Assembly (NCBI RefSeq): GCF_029946005.1
Contig: NZ_JAQSDR010000012.1
Location: forward strand, 1 to 64,000
Direction: 5' to 3'
Source: Aquabacterium sp.
GTDB taxonomy: Bacteria > Pseudomonadota > Gammaproteobacteria > Burkholderiales > Burkholderiaceae_C
Length of the DNA: 64,000 nt
The notes under the pieces are model-generated. The model did not search any database. It was not told the origin of the DNA and worked only from the letters and a program-made list of their open reading frames with translations. Both the position numbers and the translations under genes were made by a program. Shown here piece after piece: positions 46,203 to 53,647 of this stretch. The stretch's first letter is position 1. Each line of letters begins with the position of its first letter.

Positions 46203-46936
46203 AGAAGATCCTGATCGTCGGGGCCACCTCGGCCATGGCCGAAGCTTGCGCCCGCCTCTGGGCCCAGCAGGGCGACCACCTATTCCTGGCGGCCCGCAAC
46301 GCGCAGCAACTGCAATCCCTGGCCGCTGACCTGCAAACCCGGGGCGCCACCAAAGTCGGCACCCGTGTTTTCGACGCCAACCAGCACGACCAGCACGCCG
46401 CATTGCTGGCCGAGGCCACCCAAACGCTGGGCGGGCTCGACACCGTGCTGATCGCCCATGGCACCCTCACCGACCAGGACCGTGCCCAGCACGACGTGCC
46501 CTACGCCCTGGCCGAAATCGGCACCAATGGCCTGTCGGTCGTGGCCCTGTTGACCCTGGTGGCCAACCAGCTGGAGCAGCAAGGGCGCGGCGCCATCGCC
46601 GTCATCTCATCCGTGGCCGGTGATCGGGGCCGTCAAAGCAACTACGTCTATGGCAGTGCCAAGGCCATGGTGTCGGCCTTCACTTCGGGTTTGCGCCAGC
46701 GTCTGGCCAAAAAAGGCGTCCATGTGGTCACCGTCAAGCCGGGCTTTGTGGACACGCCCATGACCGCACACCTGCCCAAAGGCCCACTTTGGGCCAAGCC
46801 TGAGCAGGTGGCCAAGGACATCAGTCAGGCCATCGACAAGGGCCGCAGCATTGTCTACACCCCGGGCTTTTGGCAACTCATCATGCTGATCATCAAAACG
46901 ATCCCTGAGTTCGTTTTCGTCAAGCTCAAGCTTTGA
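46199..46936 (+). CDS. DprE2-like short-chain reductase
   Basis: The 245-residue SDR has MKKILIVGATSAMAEACARLWAQQG (cofactor loop), catalytic Ser in VISSVAGDRGRQSN and YVYGSAKAMVSAF with the Tyr-Lys pair. In mycobacteria DprE2 reduces the 2'-keto intermediate to decaprenyl-phospho-arabinose, and the gene order DprE1-DprE2 is the same here. Its ATG overlaps the DprE1-like stop (ATGA). The C-terminal hydrophobic stretch (FWQLIMLIIKTIPEFVFVKL) may anchor it at the membrane. Confidence 0.88.
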   Translation: MKKILIVGATSAMAEACARLWAQQGDHLFLAARNAQQLQSLAADLQTRGATKVGTRVFDANQHDQHAALLAEATQTLGGLDTVLIAHGTLTDQDRAQHDVPYALAEIGTNGLSVVALLTLVANQLEQQGRGAIAVISSVAGDRGRQSNYVYGSAKAMVSAFTSGLRQRLAKKGVHVVTVKPGFVDTPMTAHLPKGPLWAKPEQVAKDISQAIDKGRSIVYTPGFWQLIMLIIKTIPEFVFVKLKL

Positions 46937-46960
46937 AAGCGTTCTATTTGCGGATTTATT

Positions 46961-46977
46961 CCCCCCTTGAATGAGGG
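46961..46977. promoter_or_regulatory. EPS-locus palindrome, copy 2 (upstream of the oxidase-like gene)
   Basis: CCCCCCTTGAATGAGGG lies 105 bp before the start codon at 47082 in the 145-bp gap after the DprE2-like gene. It shares TGAATGAGGG with copy 1. Confidence 0.6.
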
Positions 46978-47081
46978 TTTTACGGTCATCGTGTGACTTA
47001 TCGCAAAGACGCAGTGCCATAACCTGAGTCACCATGTGATTTGAGTGTGAATTTGGTGTAATTCTTTTGGATTTTTGTAAC

Positions 47082-48611
47082 ATGGCGCGTTTGTGGCAGG
47101 CTGCATTGAAAGGGGTTTTGATCCTCACGGCGGTAGCGGTGGTCGGTGCTGTCAGCTGGTGGCAACTGCGGCAACGTGAGGTCAGCCCTGATCAGTACCA
47201 CGTGCGCGGCAAGTTCGGCCCCGTGGTCGATTGGCCCCTGATCCCCTTGCAAGTCATCACCTTGCCGGACGGTCGGGTCATGAGCTATGGCACCGATGCC
47301 AGAGGCCAGCAGACCGGCCAGACCATCTACGACATCTGGGACCCCAGCAAAGGGTTTGGCCCAGAATCCCACCTGACCTTGCCCAACCAAACCGGCACCG
47401 ACATCTTCTGCAGTGGCCAAATTCTGGTGCCTGCCGATGGCGCGGTGCTGCTTGTGGGCGGAGACCTCACCGTCAATGGTCAGCGCAACTGGTCGTCGGC
47501 CGACATCAACTACTTTGATTTCAGCAAAAATGTGTTGAAGTCCGCCGGGCGCACCATGGAGCGTCCGCGTTGGTATCCCACCGTGGCCACCATGGCCAAT
47601 GGCGAAGTGCTGGTCGTGGGTGGCAAGCTCGACCCCACCCACTACGCCCCAATCCCTGAAATCTACAACCCGCGCACCGGCTGGCGCACCCTGCCAGGGG
47701 CCGAGAAGAACGAGGCCTATGGCGAGCCCAACTGGAACTACCCACGCCTGTGGCTGAGCCCCAATGGCAAGATCTTCAACGTGTCCCGCATGGGCAACAC
47801 CTTTTACCTCGACATCGAGGGTGCAGGCAAGATCGTGCCGCTCAAGGCCAAGTTGTTCCGCGGCCATTCCTATTTGCCCAGCCTGATGTACGCGCCTGGC
47901 AAGGTGCTGTCCATGCGCATGCTGGGTGTGGCCAACGACATCGACCTCAACGGCGCAGAGCCAGTGGTGAAAACCACGGGCTGGTACACGCCGATCCGGT
48001 TCAACGCCTCGGCCACCGTTCTGGCCGATGGGCAAGTGTTTGTCAGCGGTGGCGGCTTGAAGAACAACGATTCCAGCTCGCACATCCTGGCCAATCGCCT
48101 GGCCGAGATCTGGAATCCGCAAACCGGGCGCTGGAACAGTGCGGGTGTAGCCCACAAAGACCGGCTGTACCACTCGGTCGCCTTGCTGATGCAGGATGCC
48201 ACTGTGCTCACTGGCGCGGGCGGGGCGGGCTATTCCAAAGCCAGCAACAACCTGAATGCCGAGGTGTACTACCCACCTTATCTGTTCAAGCGCGATGGCT
48301 CGGGGCAGTTCGCCGAGCGCCCCAAAATTGATCAGGCGCCAACGGTGGTGAAGTGGGGCGCGGCCTTCAATGTTCACGTCCAGGGCGCGGGCATTTCCAA
48401 AGTCAACCTGGTGCAGATGGGCTCATCCACCCACGCGCAGGTGTATGACCAACGCTTCATGGGCCTGAACTACACCAGCAGGCCCGACGGCACGTTGTCG
48501 ATCACCGGGCCGGCCAGCAGAAACACCGCCCCACCGGGCTACTACTACCTCTTTGTGTTCGATTCGGCGGGTGTTCCCTCCGTTGGCAAGGTGATAAGAC
48601 TAGACGCCTGA
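47082..48611 (+). CDS. Galactose oxidase/glyoxal oxidase-like copper radical oxidase, membrane anchored
   Basis: I start at the ATG at 47082 (MARLWQAALKGVLILTAVAVVG), giving 509 residues, because the ORF's own start is a TTG. An N-terminal helix (10-27) anchors the protein on the periplasmic side. A kelch-type propeller follows and then a DUF1929 domain. The copper-radical residues appear in order: Cys110 (DIFCSGQ), Tyr165 (RWYPTVA), Tyr-His in RLYHSVALL and a later His in SSTHAQVYDQRF. Such enzymes oxidise alcohols or aldehydes, for example galactose C6. In this locus it may oxidise sugar residues of the polymer. Confidence 0.85.
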   Translation: MARLWQAALKGVLILTAVAVVGAVSWWQLRQREVSPDQYHVRGKFGPVVDWPLIPLQVITLPDGRVMSYGTDARGQQTGQTIYDIWDPSKGFGPESHLTLPNQTGTDIFCSGQILVPADGAVLLVGGDLTVNGQRNWSSADINYFDFSKNVLKSAGRTMERPRWYPTVATMANGEVLVVGGKLDPTHYAPIPEIYNPRTGWRTLPGAEKNEAYGEPNWNYPRLWLSPNGKIFNVSRMGNTFYLDIEGAGKIVPLKAKLFRGHSYLPSLMYAPGKVLSMRMLGVANDIDLNGAEPVVKTTGWYTPIRFNASATVLADGQVFVSGGGLKNNDSSSHILANRLAEIWNPQTGRWNSAGVAHKDRLYHSVALLMQDATVLTGAGGAGYSKASNNLNAEVYYPPYLFKRDGSGQFAERPKIDQAPTVVKWGAAFNVHVQGAGISKVNLVQMGSSTHAQVYDQRFMGLNYTSRPDGTLSITGPASRNTAPPGYYYLFVFDSAGVPSVGKVIRLDA

Positions 48612-48669
48612 TCCATGAACCCCTCCCATTGCTTACACTAGTCGGCTAAGCACACAAAAGGGGTTCAAG

Positions 48670-49770
48670 TTGGCGTTTGGCTCGCCCATCATTTTCAATG
48701 GCCGTTTTCTCCAGCGCCCGGTCACGGGGGTTGAGCGCTTTGCCATCGAAACATTGCGGGCACTGGATGGCCTGATCTCGTCCGGAGAAATCCAGCTGGG
48801 CCCCCTGTTCCTGGCGGTTCCCAGGGGCACGCAAACCCAGGTCTCGTTCAAGCACATCCAGCTCATCCAGGTGGGGCGCTTTCAGGGCTATGCCTGGGAG
48901 CAGATCGAGTTGCCCTGGTTTGCGGGACGGCGCCTGCTCGTCAACCTGTGCAACACCGGGCCCGTTTGCAAACGCCACCAAGCCGTGGTCATCCACGACG
49001 CCGCCGTGTTTTCCGTGCCGCAGGCCTACGGCTCGGCCTTTCGCCTGGTCTACAAATGCATGCACCGCATGCTGGCGTGGCGTGGCGCGCGCATCCTCAC
49101 CGTGTCCGAGTTTTCCAGGCAAGAACTGGCCCGGCACCTCCACATCGCGGCCGAATCGATCGCGGTGCTGCCCGAGGGCGGCGAGCACGTGCTTCGCGTG
49201 ACGCCCGACGACGGCATCTTGACCAAGGCTGACCTGCGCAAGCGCCCCTTCGTGCTCGCCGTCAGCAGCGCCCAGGCCAACAAAAACTTCGCCTTCGTGG
49301 CCCGGGCCCTGGCCCAACTGGGCGATCCTGGTTTCGACGTGGTGGTGGCCGGCGGCACCAACCCTGCAGTGTTTGCTGCCAAAGGGTCGGCTTTGCCCCC
49401 CTTCGTCAAGCACGTGGGTTATGTCTCTGATGCAGAGCTGGCCAGCCTTTACATGCACGCCGCTTGCTTTGTGTTTCCATCGCTCTACGAAGGGTTTGGC
49501 ATCCCCCCCCTGGAGGCCATGGCCCGGGGCTGCCCTGTCGTGGCCTCCAATGCCGCCTCCATCCCTGAGGTTTGCGGGCCTGCGGCGGTATATTTCGATC
49601 CCCGAAACCCATCGTCATTTTTGGATGCACTTAACAGGGTCATGGGCAGCGAGTCGGCCCGAGTTGAGCTTAAAGTGTTAGCCCAACAGCGCAGCCAGCT
49701 GTGGACTTGGCCGCGGGCTGCACGTTCATTGCTCCAGGCGTTGCCACAACAGGTACCTACGCACCCATGA
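48670..49770 (+). CDS. Glycosyltransferase family 4 protein
   Basis: The 366-residue product has a GT-B fold. The N-terminal part has PVTGVERFAIETLRAL; the C-terminal donor-binding part has FVLAVSSAQANKNFAFVARAL and the EX7E element SLYEGFGIPPLEAMARGCPVVASNAASIPEV. It starts with TTG at 48670 following AAAGGGGTTC; no ATG gives a better N-terminus. The sugar donor is unknown. It overlaps the next glycosyltransferase gene (ATGA). Confidence 0.9.
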   Translation: MAFGSPIIFNGRFLQRPVTGVERFAIETLRALDGLISSGEIQLGPLFLAVPRGTQTQVSFKHIQLIQVGRFQGYAWEQIELPWFAGRRLLVNLCNTGPVCKRHQAVVIHDAAVFSVPQAYGSAFRLVYKCMHRMLAWRGARILTVSEFSRQELARHLHIAAESIAVLPEGGEHVLRVTPDDGILTKADLRKRPFVLAVSSAQANKNFAFVARALAQLGDPGFDVVVAGGTNPAVFAAKGSALPPFVKHVGYVSDAELASLYMHAACFVFPSLYEGFGIPPLEAMARGCPVVASNAASIPEVCGPAAVYFDPRNPSSFLDALNRVMGSESARVELKVLAQQRSQLWTWPRAARSLLQALPQQVPTHP

Positions 49771-50966
49771 GTATTCAAGTTGCTGTGCGCGAAGCTGCTT
49801 CCTTCCCCCCCGTCATCAACCCTTTGGCCAACCGCAAACTCAAGGTGGCGGTGGTGCACGATTGGCTGGTGGTGTACGCGGGCGCAGAAAAGGTGCTGGA
49901 GCAGCTCATCAACATCTGGCCCGACGCGGATGTGTTCACGCTGGTTGATTTCCTGCCAGACGACCAACGGGCCTTTTTGAAGGGGCGCCCCGTGATCACC
50001 AGCTTCGTGCAGAAGCTGCCCTTTGCGCGCACCAAATACCGCAGCTACCTGCCCTTGATGCCCCTGGCCATCGAGCAGCTTGACCTGTCGGGCTACGACC
50101 TCATCGTTTCATCCAGCTACGCCGTGGCCAAGGGTGTGCTCACCTCGGGCAACCAGTTGCATGTGAGCTACGTGCATTCGCCCGTGCGCTACGCCTGGGA
50201 TCTGCAGCACCAGTATTTGCGCGAAAGCAAGCTGGAGAAGGGCTTCAAATCCTTCATGGCCCGCTCACTGCTGCACTACATCCGCATGTGGGATCACCGC
50301 ACCGCCTGCGGCGTGGATGTGATGGTGGCCAACTCCCGCTTCATCAAGCGGCGCATCAAAAAAGCGTATGGCTGTGAAGCCCAGGTCATCTACCCGCCTG
50401 TGGACACCGCAGGATTCACGCTGTGCCGTGACAAGGAAGACTTCTACGTCACCGCCTCCCGGCTGGTGCCTTACAAGATGATTCCCGCCATTGTCGAAGC
50501 GTTTGCACTCATGCCCGGCAAGCGGCTCGTGGTGGTGGGTGATGGGCCGGAGCTGGATCGCATCAAGGCCCTTGCCGGCCCCAATGTTGAGGTGATGGGG
50601 CACCAGCCCTTTGCCACCCTCAAGCAACTCATGCAAACGGCCAAAGCCTTTGTTTTCGCGGCTGAAGAAGATTTTGGCATCACGCCCGTGGAGGCCCAGG
50701 CCTGCGGCACCCCCGTCATCGCGTACGGCCGTGGTGGGGCGCTGGAGACCGTGCGCGGCCTTGGGGTGAGCAGTGCGCCCACGGGGATATTCTTTCACGA
50801 GCAAACCCCTCAGGCCATCGCAGAGGCTGTTCAGCTGTTTGAACGCCATGCTGGCGAGTTCTCGGCGGATGCGTGCCGCGCCAATGCTGAATCGTTCTCA
50901 ACCGAGAACTTCAGAAACCAGATGGCCGCCTTGGTCAGGCAATCGGTGGCTGACTTCGGATACTGA
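49767..50966 (+). CDS. Glycosyltransferase family 4 protein
   Basis: From the ATG at 49767 the product has 399 residues. It begins with LKVAVVHDWLVVYAGAEKVLEQLINIWPDADVFTLVDFLP, has YVHSPVRYAWDLQHQYL in the acceptor domain, and FYVTASRLVPYKMIPAIVEAFALMPGKRLVVVGDGPELDRIK plus FVFAAEEDFGITPVEAQACGTPVIAYGRGGALETV in the donor domain. WbaZ-like mannosyl- and rhamnosyltransferases look like this. The specific linkage cannot be told. Confidence 0.92.
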   Translation: MSIQVAVREAASFPPVINPLANRKLKVAVVHDWLVVYAGAEKVLEQLINIWPDADVFTLVDFLPDDQRAFLKGRPVITSFVQKLPFARTKYRSYLPLMPLAIEQLDLSGYDLIVSSSYAVAKGVLTSGNQLHVSYVHSPVRYAWDLQHQYLRESKLEKGFKSFMARSLLHYIRMWDHRTACGVDVMVANSRFIKRRIKKAYGCEAQVIYPPVDTAGFTLCRDKEDFYVTASRLVPYKMIPAIVEAFALMPGKRLVVVGDGPELDRIKALAGPNVEVMGHQPFATLKQLMQTAKAFVFAAEEDFGITPVEAQACGTPVIAYGRGGALETVRGLGVSSAPTGIFFHEQTPQAIAEAVQLFERHAGEFSADACRANAESFSTENFRNQMAALVRQSVADFGY

Positions 50967-50990
50967 CGACATCACCTGGGGCAGATCTAA

Positions 50991-52115
50991 ATGAAGTTGA
51001 TCAAGGAAACATGCGTTGCTGTGGTGCTGGCGATGGGCTCTGCACAAACAGGGCTGGCACAGGCCGCGCCAGCTTGCCCCGCCAATCGAATCCAATGGGG
51101 GGTTAATTTTCACCTTCCTCCCGAGCAGTGGGACAAGGTGCCTGACGTTATTGCTCCAAGAGGCTTCACTCGCGTTCGAGTCGGTTTGTGGGGGCATGAT
51201 GCAGGCTATATCAAACGCCTTCGCACCATGGTCAGCAACATGGCTAGTCGAAATATCAAGGCAGAGGCGATCATTTTCAATGCCTATGCCCGAGACTATC
51301 CCAAGGCCAAACTTTGCAATGCCGATTTGGGTGAGGTGGAAAAGGAAAGCTACAACGATGCCAAAAAAGCCATTGCTCAGGTTCAGGATCTGATTCAAGA
51401 TTTTGAAATGTTGAATGAGGCGCCTTTGTACCCGAATATCCAGGTGCCCGGCTCAAACGGCAGAGATGCCAACGATTTCGATACGCCTTGTGGTCGAATG
51501 CAGGCTGCCAATTTGCGCGGAATGTCGCGGGCCATTGCTGACGAGCGTAAACGCACAGGCCGGCCTCTGCGCATCATTCTGGGTACTGTCGGGAGAGACT
51601 TCGGTTTCTACAAGTTCATGCTTGCTCAAGGTGTGAAGTTTGATGTGGCCGGTTATCACATCTACCCCCATGAAAAGCACAAGACTTTGGACATGGACCC
51701 ATGGTTTGGACCTGGTGGGCCACTCAAGCAATTAGCTGAATTCAACCGCCCCGTCATCATCAATGAATTCAATTGTGGGGAAACTTACGAGTCTGATTTT
51801 GAAAATCAGCCTGACAAGCCCAGAACAGAATCCTGCTATAGGGGTTTTGTGAAACACATGAAGATGCTGGTCAGCCAGAAGCTGGTCAACATCGAATCTA
51901 TCTACCTTTATGAATTGGTCGATGAACCACATCGCAAACCCCCTGAGAACAGGTTTGGTTTGATGAGTGACCTAAAGACACCCAAGGTTACCATGCTGTT
52001 GGCGACAGCCTTTGCCGGGGGAACCCTTTCAAAGGCTGAGGTGTCCGAGCTTACTCGTCGTAAATTATTGACCCCGGAGCAAATCGAGAACTGGGGCGGT
52101 TGTCAAAAACCCTGA
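50991..52115 (+). CDS. Secreted glycoside-hydrolase-fold protein (clan GH-A-like)
   Basis: The 374-residue product has a signal peptide ending AQA (about residue 25). A TIM-barrel glycosidase pattern is visible: an acid/base candidate Glu143 in FEMLNEAP at the end of one strand and a nucleophile candidate Glu259 in RPVIINEFNCGET later, with HIYPHEK between. Two or more Cys suggest periplasmic disulfides. It may trim or release the polysaccharide made by this locus. GC content is clearly lower than in the genes before it. It converges on the next gene with 3 bp between. Confidence 0.72.
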   Translation: MKLIKETCVAVVLAMGSAQTGLAQAAPACPANRIQWGVNFHLPPEQWDKVPDVIAPRGFTRVRVGLWGHDAGYIKRLRTMVSNMASRNIKAEAIIFNAYARDYPKAKLCNADLGEVEKESYNDAKKAIAQVQDLIQDFEMLNEAPLYPNIQVPGSNGRDANDFDTPCGRMQAANLRGMSRAIADERKRTGRPLRIILGTVGRDFGFYKFMLAQGVKFDVAGYHIYPHEKHKTLDMDPWFGPGGPLKQLAEFNRPVIINEFNCGETYESDFENQPDKPRTESCYRGFVKHMKMLVSQKLVNIESIYLYELVDEPHRKPPENRFGLMSDLKTPKVTMLLATAFAGGTLSKAEVSELTRRKLLTPEQIENWGGCQKP

Positions 52116-52118
52116 ATA

Positions 52119-53438
52119 TCAATGCTTGTTGCCGATCAGGCTGGTTGGAAAAATGATTGGTAAGGTGGGGTTCGAGTTGCTCTGATAGGCCTTTTCCATA
52201 TGTTCGAACCGTTCTTCAAACTGGTATGGGCGGTGCCAATAGAGGATGCGGGTGTAGTTCTTCTGAACCTCTTTGAAGGCGTCCAGACTGTGGTGCTGAT
52301 AGCCCTGTTGATGCGTTGCCATCATCAAGCTGACCATGCTGGCAATCAGCAGGGCATAGATGTGTCCTGCGAAATATTTGCTTAACCGGCTTTCGCGCAG
52401 TGGGGAGGTGCACGGCAGCGCTACTGCAAAAACACACAGCAATTCAGGGTATAGGATTCGTTCGCCAGGATTGACTATTTGCACGGCCAGTGATGGCGCA
52501 AAAATATAAGCCAGTGCAAATATAGTGGCTGCGATCGAAAGGTGCAATGTTTTTGGATTCGAAAATCGGCGAAGCACTTTGATATGAAGTGCGACTAGTA
52601 AGCCGCCAATCAATACATTCGTTGCCACGCCAAAATAATAAAGAGCAGGTGATCGATCAATATCACTCACCGCCCCCAGCATGAAGTTTTGATAAGGGCC
52701 TGCTTTGGTGAGTGTGTAGATTTTATAGGCCCAGAACTTCATTGATAAATAAGCTGCTGGTGCATCCATGGCTTGCATGGTGTCATTGTTGTGTACCTTC
52801 ATGTACCATAATGTTAGGGTAAATGCAGGTAAGCATGCCAGCGAAAATAATACAATGGCGCGCCAGCCCTGGGTGCAGGCGCGAATACCAGCGATCACGC
52901 CAAAAGCCAATAAGCAAAAGCCGTGGGAAGTAAAAGCCAGTATGGAAAAAAGTAGATTGATCCAGGTTTTATCCTGCCATTCTTCACTCAAGCTCAGATA
53001 AGCCATCAGAACCAATAGTCCAAATTGGTAATTGATGTAGCCACTCCAGAAGCTGGAATTCAGAATGATGCACGACAATAAAAGTGGGTAAGCCAAAACC
53101 CCATTCAACTCGTATCGTTCTACGAACGTTTTGGATAGCCAGCCGCCCAGCACCAAATAGACCACCAGCGTGGCTTTGCCTGCCCAAACAGGTCCCATCA
53201 TGGGGTTGAAGGATCCCATGATGAACTGAACCAAGACATAGGGGACTGGGTAGTCGCGCAGATAAAAAAGGGAATCTGAGTTCCCATGCATCAAATCGCT
53301 GAAGATGAAGGATTGATACACCCACTCGATATAGTCCGCCAGGGGCGGGTACTTGAATGTAAAAAACAGCAGTAATGTGGCAATAGATAAATAGGCCAAC
53401 TGTATCAAGCGTGATACAGGTTGATTGACTTGTCGCAT
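52119..53438 (-). CDS. Polytopic membrane protein of unknown function (EPS locus)
   Basis: The 439-residue product has about ten hydrophobic helices, with a large early non-cytoplasmic loop (KYPPLADYIEWVYQSFIFSDLMHGNSDSLFYLRDYPVPY) carrying acidic residues near the first helix. This recalls GT-C glycosyltransferases or Wzy-like proteins, but no diagnostic motif is present. Base composition is AT-richer than the flanks, typical of a swapped serotype-like gene. It stands alone on the minus strand with its own promoter region. A looser version of the locus palindrome lies 91 bp upstream. Confidence 0.75.
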   Translation of the reverse strand: MRQVNQPVSRLIQLAYLSIATLLLFFTFKYPPLADYIEWVYQSFIFSDLMHGNSDSLFYLRDYPVPYVLVQFIMGSFNPMMGPVWAGKATLVVYLVLGGWLSKTFVERYELNGVLAYPLLLSCIILNSSFWSGYINYQFGLLVLMAYLSLSEEWQDKTWINLLFSILAFTSHGFCLLAFGVIAGIRACTQGWRAIVLFSLACLPAFTLTLWYMKVHNNDTMQAMDAPAAYLSMKFWAYKIYTLTKAGPYQNFMLGAVSDIDRSPALYYFGVATNVLIGGLLVALHIKVLRRFSNPKTLHLSIAATIFALAYIFAPSLAVQIVNPGERILYPELLCVFAVALPCTSPLRESRLSKYFAGHIYALLIASMVSLMMATHQQGYQHHSLDAFKEVQKNYTRILYWHRPYQFEERFEHMEKAYQSNSNPTLPIIFPTSLIGNKH

Positions 53439-53528
53439 GCTGGTTCAGTGTAGAAATCGTTGGGTGGGGCTGGCTGGTTCAATCAGCTTGTGCGATCCTA
53501 CTACCTCACGAGGGAAGTCTGTAAATGG

Positions 53529-53545
53529 ACCCCTTCATTTGGGGT
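53529..53545. promoter_or_regulatory. Loose EPS-locus palindrome, copy 4
   Basis: ACCCCTTCATTTGGGGT is a palindrome with C and G arms around a TCATT centre, 91 bp upstream of the start at 53438. The spacing between arms is shorter than in copies 1-3, so membership of the same motif family is uncertain. Confidence 0.35.
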
Positions 53546-53602
53546 GCAACAAATCCTTAAATGTGTACGTAAGCAGTCCGTCGATTGCCAGATTGGAAGC
53601 GA

Positions 53603-53638
53603 AAAATGCCCGATGACTGAAGAGTCATCGGGCATTTT
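53603..53638. terminator. Strong, probably bidirectional terminator
   Basis: A perfect 16-bp stem, AAAATGCCCGATGACT / AGTCATCGGGCATTTT, with a GAAG loop. It lies 10 bp after the stop of the glycosidase-like lipoprotein gene on the minus strand, and the A/T ends give a T-run on either strand. Confidence 0.95.
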
Positions 53639-53647
53639 GAAAGGGCT

